Shown: in pieces, positions 44,650 through 58,059 of the stretch
Numbering within the stretch: position 1 is the first letter of the stretch
Layout of the letters: each line of letters starts with the position of its first letter
From: Microcebus murinus
Lineage: Eukaryota > Chordata > Mammalia > Primates > Cheirogaleidae
NCBI RefSeq assembly: GCF_040939455.1
Contig: NC_134116.1
Coordinates: 69,333,900-69,397,899, forward strand
Direction of reading: 5' to 3'
Length of the DNA stretch: 64,000 nt
Notes under the pieces: generated by a model
What the model was told of the DNA's origin: nothing
The model's input: only the letters and a program-made list of their open reading frames with translations
Database searches by the model: none
Program-made: the position numbers and the translations under genes

Positions 44650-47095
44650 TGTTTCAAGAGATTGAAACAGTAATTTAAAAAAAAAACTCCCAACAAAAAA
44701 AGCCCCAGACCAGATGGATTCACAGCCAAATTCTTCCAGGCCTACAAAGAAGAACTGACATCTATCCTACAGAAACTGTTCCATAATATCGAGAAGAAAG
44801 GAATCCTTCCTAACTCTTTCTATGAAGCCAGTATCACCCTGAGACCAAAGCAAGGAAAGGATACAACAAAAAAAGAAAACTACAGACCAATATCCCTCAT
44901 GAACATAGATGCAAAATCACTCAACAAAATACTAGCAAACCAAATCCACCAGCACATCAGAAAGATAATTCACCATGATCAAGTGGGTTTCATCTCAGGG
45001 AAGTAAGGATGGATCAACACATGCAAATAAATAAATTTGATTCATCACATAAACAGAATTTTAAAAACCATATGATCATCTCAATAGGTGCTGAAAAAGC
45101 ATTCAATAAAATCCAACACCCTTTCATGATAAAAACCCTCAATAAGCTAGGCATAGAAGGAACATACCTCAAAATAATAAAAGCCATATATGAGAAGCCC
45201 ATAGCCACCATCATATTGAATGGGGAAATGTTGAAAGCATTCCCCTTAAGAACTGCAACAATACAAGGATGCTCACAGTCACCACTTTTATTCAACATAG
45301 TGCTGGAAGTCCTAGCCAGAGCAATCAGGCAACAGAAAGAAATAAAGAGTATCCAAATTTGGGAAAGAAAAAGTCAAACTATTCCTGTTTGCCAATGATA
45401 TAATCTTATATCTAGAAAACCCTAAAGACTCCACCAAAAGACTCCTAGATTTGATAAATAAATTCAGGGAAGTCTCAGGTTACAAAATTAAAGTACACAA
45501 ATTTCTGTATACTAATAGTCAATCAGAGAGAACTCAACACCATTTACAATAGCTCCAAAGAAAACAAAATACCTACGAATATACTTACCTAAGGAGGTGA
45601 AAGATCTTAACAAAACACCAATGAAAGAAATCATAGATGACACAAACAAATGGAAAAATATCCCATGCTCACAGATTAGAATAATTAACATTGTTAAAAT
45701 GTACGTACTGCCCAAAGTAATTCATAGATTCAATGCAATTCCTATCAAAATGCCAACATCATTTTTCACAGATCTAGAAAAAATAATCCTAAAATCCATA
45801 AGGAATAAAAAGAGCATGAATAGCCAAAGCAATTCTAAGCAAAAGGAACAAATCTGGAGGCATTACACTACCTGACTTCAAATTTTACTACAATGCCATC
45901 GTAACCAAAACAGCATAACAACTGGTATAAAGGTAAACACATAGACCAATGGAATAGACTAAAGAACCCTGAAATAAAACCATGTCGCTACAACAAACTG
46001 ATTTTTGACAAATCAGACAATAACATGCACTGGGGAAAGGAAGCCCTATTCAATAAATGGTGCTGGGAAACCTGGAGAGCCACATACAGAAGAATGAAGC
46101 AGGACCCCTATCTCTCATCACATACAAAAATTAACTCAAGATAGATTAAAGACTTAAATTTAAGACCTGAAACCATAAAAATACTAGAAGAAAACATAGG
46201 AGAAACTCCTCTGAAGGTTGGTCTAGCAAAGAATTTATGACTAAGACTCTGAAGGCAAATACAGCAACAACAAAACTAAATAAATGGGACTTAATTAAAC
46301 TTAAAAGTTTCTGCATGGAAAGAAATAATCAACAGAGTAAATAGACAACCTATAGCATGGGAAAAGATATTCTCAAAGGGCTAGTATCCATAATCTACAA
46401 AGAACTCAATTCAGCAAGAAAAAACAAATAACCCTATCAAAAAGTGGGTAAAAGACATGAATAGATTTTTTTTCAAAGGAAGATAAACAAATGGCCAGCA
46501 AACATGAAAAAATGCTCAACATCATTAATCATCAGGGATATATAAATTAAAACCACAATGAGATACCACCTTAACCCTGTCAGAATGGCTACTATTAAAA
46601 AGTCAAAATCAATAGATGTTGGTGTGGATGAAATGAAAAGGAAATACTTAAAAATTGTTGATAGGGATGTAAACAAATACAACCTCTGTATAAAACAGTA
46701 TGGAAATTCCTCAAAGAGCTAAAAGTAGACTTACCATTCAATCCAGCAATTCCTCTACTGGGTATCTACCCAAAGGAAAAGAAGTCATTTTATAAAAAGA
46801 CATCTGCACCCACCATGCTTATTGAGGCACAATTCACAATTGCAAAGATATGGAATCAACCTAAGTGCCCATCAACTGATAAATGGATAAAGAAAATGTG
46901 GTGTGTGTGTGCATATATATATGTCATGATATATATATATATGTATAATTAAGTACTACTCAGCTATAAAAAGGAATGAAATAATGGCTTTGCAGCAACT
47001 TGAATGAAACTGGAAACAATTATCCTAAGTGAAATATTTCAGGAATGGAAAGACAAATGCCACATATTCTCACTTATAAGTGGGAGCTAAATGGG
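44650..47095 (+). mobile_element. L1 ORF2 reverse-transcriptase half, inactive
   Basis: Starting at [20 protein letters not shown], the sequence follows the ORF2 RT domain ([39 protein letters not shown]), then the C-terminal region to about 47095, with frameshifts and stops. The RT motif usually reading SIDAEKAFD reads SIGAEKAFN. The F/YADD active-site box reads FAND at 45388-45399. Both catalytic aspartates in these motifs are changed, so it is dead. It ends without a clear 3' UTR tail and carries a (TG/TA) microsatellite near 46900-46945. Confidence 0.9.
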
Positions 47096-49097
47096 AATGA
47101 CAGAGTAATTTAAATATTTATTGTTAATCAGCCAAACAAGCTTAATGAAGGGATTTAATGGACATATAGTGAGAAGACCGGACAGTTCCTTAAGCTGTGT
47201 CAGGTAACAGTAGGTTAATGAAGACATGCCAATATTTGGACAAGGATGTTTCTCTCCATTAGTCATTCATCAAGACTTTACTCCATTGATTTTGCCTCTC
47301 TGCTTAGCCTCTGATTCAGTCTTTCGAGTGGATTCCAGGACAGAGTGCCTTGAGCACATGACAAATGGCAGGTATCAAATGATCCTGTCAGTTATTGCTC
47401 CCATTTTAAATTAATAGCTTGGTTTTCAGGTTTATTAATTAGTCTCTCTTTTTGTTTGAATAAATCAGCCTCCCAGGATTTCATCAACTTCAAAAGAACT
47501 GGTAATATTGATTTCTAAGCCTAACAGAGCTGAGGACCAAATCTCACTCTGTGGATTCATCCAAGATGGTGCTCATCTGCCAGCAAGTTTCTCCTTGGCC
47601 TTGGTATTATCATCTAAATGTCCTAAGAAACACTCATCCTACTATGAGAACCTCCAGGCTCTATTAAACTACATAGCATAAAGAAAAGCATTAAGTGGTA
47701 GTTCTCTGAACTTCCATTCCCAAAGTACTTTGCTCAAATATTGCTTAGTTGAACAGTCAGTTGTAGATCTATGGGTTTTGGATCTGATGGCTTTAAAATA
47801 AATTGGACCAGGTTCATCTTGATAATGTCTGTTCATTAACCATGGTCTGGGATAACCGTACATTAGCGTTCCACAGGTTTTAATAAAATGTTCATGAAGC
47901 AGTTTAAAAATTTCCATTGACCCATATTTTCAAAAAATTTTAACATTTACTTTTAAATATCCTCATGCTTGTCATATTGTATCAAAAAGAAGATTTTTAA
48001 AAATGATTGGAAGCATTTTAAACTCCATAAGACAACCTCCCAAAAGAAATTGCAACCTTTGTGTGTATTAATAATCACATTTCAAGAGCTAAGTTCACCC
48101 TTTTTTTTAGTTATATTACAGGATCTATATGGTGCTAACTAATTATCAGATTTAGACTGTATGTGAATCTTCTCACTTTTTAAAGTTGTTGATGAGCATG
48201 ATATTTAAAAAAAAACCAATGTTTAAAACAAATAATAAATTGTACTAATAAGTTTTTCATCCCAAAATAATCACTAACATGTTATCACATTTTTCTCTCC
48301 TTTCTTATTTCACAACTATAGTATTAATTAGCAAAAACCAGTTGGTCTGTACCTCACAATCCTTTAATTCCTTCCCCAACCCACACACCCTTTTCAGCAC
48401 CCTCTCCTTCACCTATATGTCTCTTTATTCCACTCTGTTACATCTACCCTCATATCTCCAAACTAGATCAACTGCTGCTGATTTTAAACTACTGGCATAT
48501 TGTAATGGCAAGAACAAAAATTTATTCTGGGCTATCTGATCAAGTTGAGGTTTAAATAGAAGCCAGGGGATTTTTCTCGCTGCAACAGTATCTTATACTC
48601 CCAGTGATTTCTCACTCGGCCCTGATACCTTGTCTCCCCATTGGACAGGGCCTGGTCGTAGAGAAGTAGAACATGGTATCATCGTAAGTTGCGTGAAATT
48701 GCATTCAACTCCAAGCATGTATTGAGCTCCACTCTCTGTGCAGCTTGTCCTAGCATTGTGGGCAATGTGGTAGCCCCTCTTCTTAAGATCAAGCACAAAC
48801 ACCCCATCTACTTCTTCAGTAATAACTAATAAAAATTTCAGGAGAATATCTAGCTGAGAAGGAATTACTACTCAAGCAATACTTGTCATTTTCCTTCTTG
48901 AGTTAATTGAGTCATTTATTATGATGGGACCATAAAAATCCTTTGAGCTGAGAAGGAACACAATCAGATCTGTGTTTGAGGAAGGTAAATAAAGTCACCA
49001 GCAGTGTGGCTTAGATAGAGCTGAGGGCAGGGAAAACTACAAGAAGGCTGTTAAAACAGTCCCATAAAGGAAGGAAAGCTGGAAGTTAAGCACTTAC
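47096..49097. other. unassigned AT-rich sequence
   Basis: No supported gene. The block 48520-48830 has an open frame on the minus strand and an AATAAA (48526-48521) on that strand, but no recognisable protein family. Confidence 0.4.
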
Positions 49098-49110
49098 TCA
49101 CTAGGGGGCA
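49098..49110 (+). promoter_or_regulatory. candidate CTCF core motif
   Basis: TCACTAGGGGGCA differs from the CTCF core consensus CCACTAGGGGGCA only at the first base. It points in the opposite direction to the candidate at 38863. Confidence 0.45.
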
Positions 49111-51589
49111 ACAGAGTTATTGCCCAGTAAGTGTCCACGGTGTTTCTAGACTTGCAGCAAAGAAACTTACTGATCTTTGCTTCCCAAACAACTTTAACCA
49201 TAAATTCCTCCTCCCTCCCACAACATGCTTATTAAAATCACTGAGTTTATTAAAATCACTGGAATATTCTTTAAGAAACTATAATAAATGATAGTTTCGA
49301 CTTTGAGAGCAACAGAGAAAACAGGACTCTGCCTTTGAGAAGTGTATGTTTTATATATTATACAAATGTCAACATTCAGGGAATAATTATAAGACAAAAT
49401 AAATGGTATTGAAGAAGATGAAGGACCACAGTACACAACCCTAGAGTTGTCTCTCAGCTTTGCAGGTACAAGAATTCAGATTTCTAGCCTCCTAGAGTTT
49501 ACAGGCCCAGTCAGGAACTGATTCACAATAACCAAATTCATATAAAACTGATTAAAAAACCAAAATTGTAAGCATCTCAGATTTCAGTATGTGCAGGGAA
49601 TATTGCAATGTTAAATAAATTAAAAGCATCAATTATGCTGGCCATGTGTACTTTCCCCAGCAACTATGCTCGAAACAAAGCCATGGAGCACTTCATAACT
49701 TCAATGATACCATAAGGATTATATGTTTAGAGTGTTCCCCTCTGGACAGTTATGCAGACATAAAAAGCAATTTTTCCCTCCCCTCACTCCACTTTGGGGT
49801 GTTGTATGGACTACTATCCATTGATGGTATAAAATAAAATTGTTACTGATTTCTTTCAATCCTAGGTATTCAACCTGGTCACCTCTTTCGGTCCTGAGCA
49901 GTTCCCCAGTCTTCATAATCAATAAATGTACTATTTTTTAGGGCAGCTGTACTAGATGCTGCTGTTATTCGCTGCCCACCCTCCAGTTTCTTTTCTCACT
50001 GGGACCTCCTCCTCGTTAGGTAGGTAATCAGAGGCTTCACTATCCCCTAGCCAAGGAGCTCACCAAGCAGATGTTTTTTTCACAAGTATTTGACTCTTAA
50101 GCAGAGATAGACTAAAAAATCTTGGAGTTTCATTCTATTCCATCCTTACCAGTCTACCTTGGTTATGACATGATTATGTTTCTGGCTTCCTAGCCTCTGG
50201 AATGAACTTGGTTCTTGTCCATTTCTAACCCCCAGTTTTAACTGATGCTAAGAGCCTCTACTATCACTCTAATAAACTCCCTTTTTCATAAGTTAGAGTC
50301 AGTTTCTGTTTCTTGTAACCAAAGCAACGTAGATGATAGAGTAAATTATTTCTGCACCCGTAGATGATAGAGTAAATTATTTCTGCATATTGATAACCTC
50401 ATCTGTGTTGAGTTGGTTTTTGCCAGTTTCACCCTTTAGAGAATCTCTGGAGAGAACTGAGGGTAAACAAATCTATCTTAACTGCATGGAATGTGTACAC
50501 TGGATGAAATCACATTCGGGCCTGAAACTGAGTGCTCTGTGAGTGACCACACTAATCTCTAGCTAACAGCTCCATATCACGAGAGAAAATCCTTCTGCTG
50601 CTAAGAATGATGTCTAAATAGATGCTACAGACACTGGAAAGTCTCCAGTTTGACCAAGGCTGCTTCTTAAAGGAAAAAAGTAAAGGTCATTGTAGGAGGA
50701 GACAATACGTTTTAAGTTTTAAAGATCCTATTTGTAAAATGTAATAAGCCTTATTTATTTTCAATGTCTTTCTTACTTACATTTAACAATTTTTCTATAG
50801 GATGTAACACCCTGACAGTAAAAGGAAAACTTTCACTATAAGGAACTTATATGTTCCTTATATACATCTTTATACGTAAAGATGCAAAAAAAATCATTTT
50901 TCCTAAAGACTGCATTAGATGCTCTCAAAATGGATTTGAGGAACAGGTCTGCATCATTGGGCATAAATTTGTAAATAATTGTTTAACTGAATTGAAAACT
51001 AAATACCTGACTTTGATCATCAGAATTTGTGAGCATTTTTAAAATAAAATTTGGATTTGAACATTTGCACTAACTTCAGGTTTATACCAGACAGCAAAAC
51101 AGTTTTGTTGTATTCTGCTCATGCCTAGAAGATTTTATTAAACTTTGGGGAAAATTATTTCACACAAGAATGCACTACCTAACAAGGTGGTGATCTGTGT
51201 TTGTGTTTGATACAGGTGTGCCATCTGGATAATGATTCAAATATGAAAAGCAGAACAAGTGAGTTATGACTGAATGGTATTGCAGCATTTTAACTATGAC
51301 GGTGATGAAAGCAATTTTTCCCCGGGCGACGATGTGTAACAAATATTTTGGGGGGACTATACAGAGTGCTTCACTTTATTTCCTTTTTATGTCTTAAAAA
51401 AGAAATGATTTTAAGAGTTAAAAGCGTTTGTGACTCTTATATAAATTTCAGTTATATTTCACATATGTATACATTTTAGTAATATTTAGGAGCCTGGTTC
51501 TCTAACCTGATGACTTAAAAAGTTGAACTTATTATTGTTCTTCTGGGCCATGGTGGCTGAGGAATTTTGGACTGAACTAGACCAATGCA
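49111..51589. other. unassigned AT-rich sequence
   Basis: No gene recognised. It contains a small 18-bp direct repeat near 49229-49263 and the 28-bp repeat listed separately. Confidence 0.45.
50329..50387. repeat. tandem duplication, 28-bp identical units
   Basis: gtagatgatagagtaaatta... occurs at 50329-50356 and again at 50360-50387, identical over 28 bases with a 3-base spacer. Confidence 0.9.
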
Positions 51590-52600
51590 GCCATTCAACA
51601 AATCTCTAAGATCTATGTCTTAGGTACAGGAAACACAGTAATGTACAAGACAGACAAAGTTCCTGCTCTGGTTAAATGTATTTTTAACCAGGAAAATAGA
51701 AAATGTTTGTTTTAATAAATCAAAAATGAGATGGTGATAAATTTTATTACAGGGTAGTGTAAAAAGAGAGTAAAAGGGTAACTGCTTTGGGTAGGGTACT
51801 AAGGGGAGGTCCCTATGTAAGCTCTGTTGTTTGGATTTCACTGTGAATATAATGGAAAGCTCGGTGAAAGTTTTAAGCAAGGAAAGGACTTGATCTGATT
51901 TACATTTTAAAAAGATAAGTGGGGATACTTTAGAGAAGATAGGAGGCAAGAGTAGAGGCAAGGATACCTAGGGGAAGACCAGTGTGGCAGTCTAGGAAAG
52001 AGATCCTGACAGCTTGGGCAAGGATAGAGCAGAAATGACAGCAGAGAAGGGAGAGACTTAAGATGTGCCTAGAGGCTGTGGCAACAGCTTCTGCTGGTGA
52101 ATTAAATGATATGTGGGAAAGAGAGGAGTCAAGGATGACACCAAGATTTTTGGCTTGAGCAGCTGGGTGGCACCATTCACTGAGATGGGGGTGTGTGTGG
52201 GAGAAGTGGGTTTGAGGTAGACAGCAAGAGTCTCATCACAGCCATGTTGTGATGGTGTTGCTAGTTAGACACTAAGTGGACACATCCATCAGGCAGTAGA
52301 ATATGTGAGTATGGAGGTCTGCACAGGTGGTGTTCAAAGCCATAGGCGTCTAAGTGAAGTTACTGCAAGAGAGTGTGTTGTTAGAGAAGAGAATAGCACC
52401 CAGGACAGAGCCCTAGAGCACTTCAATATTTAGAGATTGAGCAGAGACTGAAACATCAACAAAAGAAACTGAGAAAACAGGGAGGAGGAAAGTGATGTGA
52501 GTGTGATGTCATGGAAGCTGAGGAAGGAAAGTGGCCCAGGAGAGAGTGATGGATGTGTCAGTTGTGCTGAAGAGCCAAGTTAGGTAAGCAAAAGATCTGG
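51590..52600 (-). repeat. L2-type ancient LINE relic
   Basis: 'cattcaacaaatctctaag', 'acttgatctgatttacattt', 'gaggagtcaaggatgacacc', 'ttcactgagatggggg' and 'gacagagccctagagcactt' follow the same order as the copy in the large CCNA1 intron. The L2 end is the firmer part of the assignment. Confidence 0.55.
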
Positions 52601-52679
52601 CCACATTAATGATGAGAGCACTCACAGGGGCCCTGCTGTCTTGGAGGAGGCTGGCTACAGTCCAATTTCCTGCTTTCAA

Positions 52680-53460
52680 TTTCAGTGAGCAATTCCTGAG
52701 AACCTACTGGGTGCCAGTTACTAGCCCAGGGGAGGGCACAGAGATGGAAAAGTCCAGGAACTTAGGTTGAAAGAAAACGATGTGGAAATAAATAGCTGTG
52801 TTGTAGACTCAGTATGATAAATTATTAATACACAATAAAAGCCTATTCCAGACAGTATGAGAATGGCAGAGTGATTAAGACAGAGATACATGCAGGCTTG
52901 GCATGGCCGCTTGCTAGCAATGTGACAAGTTATGTCTCTTACAGTGGGCCTAGTAATACCAATCTGAGCACATTGAGCTGTATAGTAAGCATTTAATAAA
53001 TGCCAGCCATGGAATGTGGACCAAGGAGAGGGACGAAGTTTGTCTGGAAGAATTGAGTAAGATGTCACAGAGAAGGTGACATTTCTGAACTGGGTCTTGA
53101 AAGAGCAGTATGAGTCTATCAGGCATATAAGAAGTGTGTAGGAAATCCAGGCCAAAGAAAAGAGAAAGATCAAGAGTAAAGAGAGTTGGAAATGCATGGC
53201 CTACGTAGGGAAATGTGCTTAGTTCAGTGCGGCTAGTCACTGGGTATAGGAATGTGAGCATTGAATCATGCTTGGCTGGGACTAGACGTGAAGAGCCTTT
53301 GTAGGACATGTTAAGAAATTGGTCGCTCGATCTTCAGGTAGCAGGAATTCAAAGATGGCTCTTAGGCAGAGGCGTGGCATGATTATGGATGGGTTTTAGA
53401 AAGATGACTATTGACAGTCTGAAATATGGGGGAAGGAAGTGAAGCCAGGAGGCTTTCCTT
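52680..53460 (-). repeat. second L2-type relic with MIR-like segment inside
   Basis: 'aacctactgggtgccagtta', 'agaaggtgacatttctgaac' and 'gagcctttgtaggacatg' mark an L2-type copy in reverse orientation. A standard-orientation MIR-like block lies at about 52870-53010 ('cagagtgattaagacagaga', 'aagcatttaataaatgcc'). Confidence 0.5.
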
Positions 53461-53779
53461 TCAATGTCAGCATGTTAGATCCAAGAGAGACACTGGTGTA
53501 TGCACAAGTAAGAAAGACATAGAAAAGAAGGTAAGGGTAAGAAAGTCTGACTTTGTTGATTTCCAGGAGATCCAACAAAGAGGGGGCTGTTGGAACACCC
53601 GTGAGTACCTGAAAAGGAAAACAGAGGTAGAAGAAAGGAAGACAGAGAGGTGGATTCTACAGACACAGATATAGAAGTGAGAAGAAGAGTTGGAGACAAT
53701 TCTGAGAGACCTTGGTCGGCTGCCAGCCTCTAAAACAGTATGGATCCAGGAAACCTTGGGCCAGGACAGCTTTGGGGTG

Positions 53780-53960
53780 TAACAATAACAGACATTTGTG
53801 GTTGACAAAGCACAAATGGTTTCCACACAATTACTTCCTATAATCGTTATAGCACCCTGAAACATAGCTATTATTATTACTACATTGCATAAAAGACTCA
53901 GAATGAATAAGAAACTTGTTCAAGATCCTGACACAGCTAATGAGTTCCAGAGGGGAGTTC
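53780..53960 (-). repeat. MIR SINE
   Basis: 'catagctattattattacta', 'cataaaagactcagaatgaa' and 'cttgttcaagatcctgacac' match the complement-orientation MIR. Confidence 0.65.
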
Positions 53961-55536
53961 TATTTTATTTTTCCAGAAGCTCAGAGAAAAGGTCCTTCTA
54001 GACCACAGCAGCCTGTCAGGAAGCAGGAGAAAGAGAGGAGTAAAATATGATTTATATTATCTTCCAGATTTATAGGAGCTCAGTGCTGCCCAATTTAAAT
54101 TCCATATGTATAGTGCAGTGCCCTGGACTATAAACCAGTTATTCATTATGAAAAATATCTCTAAGCCATTATCTGGACCAAAGTGTAGACCCAGGACCAT
54201 GCAGTGGCTCTGCACAAAAGTCATATGCATGAAATGAAGCAGAAGGTGCAAGTGATGGGGTGGGAGAGCGGGGTTATGGGCTCTTTGTTGTTAGGCACCT
54301 TTTTCAATACAAGGGGCATAAAAATGAGATAGAAATGCACAGAGGGTAGCACAAGAGGAAAAGTATTGCTTATGAAATAGATCCTCAAATCATACACCAT
54401 CAATCACAGCCCCTCAGCAGGAATACAGGAAGGCTTGCCTTCTAGGAGCTCAGAGCCTGAAACAAAGCCTGACATTTGGAACAAAGTGAAGCATCCTATG
54501 ATGAATTATCAAAGACATAACGGAATTTAAAATAAATCTCCCAGAGAGAAGGGTAGAGTTGTGCAATACTGAGCTTTCTCATCAGTTTTCTAGTGAGAAT
54601 CCACGTGCACCTTCAGAAGAAAGGGGTAGTACTTCTTCAGAGAAAATGCATGAACTGACATGTGCCTGGTGAGTCTCCTTTTAAATATTCACTTTTTCAT
54701 GAAAGTCATAAACACAGAATTGTTACTTTAAAAATGAAATAAAAGAGAACCCTTTCCTCCAAGGATGCAGCCCTCAAGAAGGCAGTCTGACCACCAGCCA
54801 AAAGCTGACCTTGAGCTACAGAGTGAGGCTGGCTTTCCGGGTGTGTTCCCTGACTTCCCAGCGTGCCTCAAATTCCCTTTGGCTTGGAGTCCCCATTTCC
54901 TTCAGAGAGCAAGGCTTAGAGACTTGACACAAATCTCCCCAAGAGAAGCCACACTTCAAATGGTACCGTACCAGTCATTTGTAGGCGACTGACCATGGGA
55001 GCAGCTGGGCGGAGCAGGGAAAGGGGGAATAAGAAAGGCTCAGTGTCTGCTCGTGGAGGGATGGGCCTGAGCATCAAACTGCCAACTCACCACTCTGCAG
55101 GGTCTGGCACCACCAGCCTTGGATTTAAAAAAGTCCACCGTGCCCCCTGCAGGGCAGGATAGCAAGCATTTTGGTTGATTTTCTTTTAAGTTGTTCTACT
55201 GTCAAGTGCCGTAAGTAGTACTATTTTGACAGAAACAGGATAAAAAGATGAAGAATATGAATGATCTCAATCTATCAGATTAATGGGAGTTTAGGTTCAC
55301 CAGCTTGAACTTGGGTTTGTGAAGCTTGAAGTCAGCAGAACAAGTACTCCCAGGACTGACAATCTTTCTTTCTTCCAAAAGACAAACAAGAGCCAAAGTA
55401 TAAATAACTTTAGAGAAAAATGCAACTCCTCTCTTTCACCTTAATAGACATAATTTTTATCACTATGACTTTTCTGATTTTTATTTCTGTATATGCTTAG
55501 TTTTAAATGATTATAATTTTATACATACTAAACATT
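53961..55536. other. unassigned sequence
   Basis: No gene, RNA or repeat family recognised with confidence. Confidence 0.45.
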
Positions 55537-55680
55537 TTATTTTTAAAATTTATTTATTTTTTTTTTAAAAATCAGAATATTATGGGGGTACAAACATTTT
55601 GGTTACATATAATGCCTTTGTATGGCCCAATCCATAGCTACAAGTGTGCCCATCCCCCATACAGTACGCTCTGCACACAT
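55537..55680 (-). mobile_element. short 5'-truncated strepsirrhine L1 3' end
   Basis: T-rich tail complement, then 'cagaatattatgggggtaca' and 'ttggttacatataatgcc', as in the copy at 21291. A probable 8-bp target duplication, taaacatt, lies at 55529-55536 and 55681-55688. Confidence 0.8.
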
Positions 55681-55929
55681 TAAACATTGGATTTTTTTAC
55701 CAATCATTATTTTGTATGCTTCTTTATCATTTTAAATGATTACACAGAAGTCTATGTAATCTACATAGAAGTTACTGGATAATAATTTACTTAGTCATGT
55801 TCATGTTTTTGGACCTTGGAGCTTTTATCAATATTTAATCTAAATGACACATAGAAACCATTTATTTGTTTCCCTTTAATTAATTCTTTGAGATAACAGG
55901 CATGGTGGCTGACTAGTGGCAGATGTAAA

Positions 55930-56095
55930 GGCCTTGGAGGAAGAAAGATTTGAGCTCAGAACCCCACTTTGACACTTTTAGGCAATGTGCCCTTGAGAAT
56001 GTTAATTATCTCGTCTGACGCTCAGATGCCTCTTTAGAATAGGCTAATAAGTCTCAAATGAGAAAACACAAACACAGCATCTAACATGCAGTTGC
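55930..56095 (+). repeat. MIR SINE, diverged
   Basis: 'gaaagatttgagctcagaac', 'aggcaatgtgcccttgagaa' and 'tcgtctgacgctcagatgcc' follow the standard MIR order. Confidence 0.5.
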
Positions 56096-56360
56096 GATGT
56101 GGTCATAGCATAATGAAGGGCAGCTATTGTGCTGCAGTGAAAGTTATCAAGTAAGATGTCCAGAGCTTTCCCGGATCCTCCACTTCCCCCATCTCTTTTC
56201 CACTTAAAGAGGATGTTTTTTGATTGCTGGAATAAAAGCCAGGGTATCTACCACAGTAAGCACAGGAAAGTAGAGAGAAAGTTCCACATAAGGCAGAATT
56301 TAGGGGGATAGTTTTACAACATTGATATATGAGAGGTTCTGGAGCATACATGAAAATTAG

Positions 56361-56630
<270 letters not shown>

Positions 56631-56639
56631 GGTTTGGTG

Positions 56640-58059
56640 GGAGAAACCAAATGTTCACATTGGAACCTTGAGAAGGGGACAACATCCAGGGTAAGTGAGG
56701 CCTGAAGCAGAGTCACCCTCACCACAGATACACACACACAGGGATGCACACATGCACAGACTACAAATATACAGGAAAGCTTTACAAATATCATAAACAC
56801 CCTGAATGGAAAAGAAATGCTTTAATGCCTGAAGAGCCATGGGTGCAATGAACTTGGTGGGACTGGGATGGGTAACTGGCTTCAGCTAGCTGGTTGGAAA
56901 TGAAATTTAGATCTTTTTAGCACCAGAGATGATATTACCCCAACACATCAATCACCAGCAGGAGCACCAACAGCAGCAGCCCTTTGGTTTCTCTTTCTCT
57001 GGAGTCATTTCTCTTCCTGCTAAATGCCAAGACCCTCTTTCTGGGTAGGGAAGGAGGGGCAAGCAGGTAACAGAAGGCAGTGTTCAAGGACAGATCTTGT
57101 TTCATCACCTTAAAAGAGGACTGCTAATAAGCCTATAGCATTGTTAATTAGTTATAATGCTGGCACTCTAATAGAACATTGTGCTTCATTCCTTATATTG
57201 GCAGATGGAGAGTAGGATATGCCTCTCCCTCTGGCATGGGGATAGCAGTCTTTTAAGAAATTAAGTCATATAAGTACCTTTAAAACACAGTTATAGTTTT
57301 TATTTCATACTTAAAACCACTCCTTCCTCTTTATGTGCAATACCACAAACTTTCCAGAATAATTTACTCCATAGATCCCTCTTAGAAGACAGAAACCTAA
57401 GAACACATTGATTATAAAGGAGCATTAATGGAAGAGTCTTTCTTGAAGTTAGGGGTATAAAGTGTTTCTATGTTACCAAAAACCATCTACCCAAATACCA
57501 CAAAATAAATTTCTTAACAGAATCCTTCCTTCCACAATCTTAGGCTCATATCCTGCTTAAGGCAAAGATGAAAACTTGTACAGCAGACATAATACTGTAC
57601 CTCTATGAGCATTAGCTAACTGCATTGCAAATGTTCTGCCTGTTATCCATCTATTTTGTGTTCTGGGCAACACAGAATTTTCTGGCAAAGGGTTTTGGAC
57701 CACAATGTCTGGGGGATTAAAAGGGAATGTGTTCCAGTGGGAGTTCTTAATCTGCTGCAAAAATAAAACAAAACAAAGAGGAAAATGTCATGCCAGCTAT
57801 TAAAATGCCAGTTTCACAGTGGCTTGAAATCCTTGCAAGGAAATAGTCAAGGGAACAGAGAAATCAGTGGGTAATCAATTAGGAATATGTGGAAAGTGCT
57901 TTGACATGAAAAAAAGAGAACAAAACACCATTATAATCACAACTTGCTCACAATTAACAAATAGAGAGGAGAAACTATTGCCTGAGGCACATCATGACTT
58001 TCAGGATTTGAAGAGAGCATACACTGAGGACACATCCCTTTGGGAATGATGATAAAAAG
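56640..58059. other. unassigned sequence
   Basis: No gene or repeat family recognised. Confidence 0.45.

Noticed and set aside
45009..45398. A 129-codon open frame with reverse-transcriptase similarity.
   Set aside because: It is an ORF2 fragment of an inactivated L1 with changed catalytic residues.
52721..53865. Minus-strand frames of 119-158 codons with hydrophobic stretches resembling membrane segments.
   Set aside because: They fall in L2-type and MIR repeat sequence and come from its T-rich complement. No conserved domain is visible.
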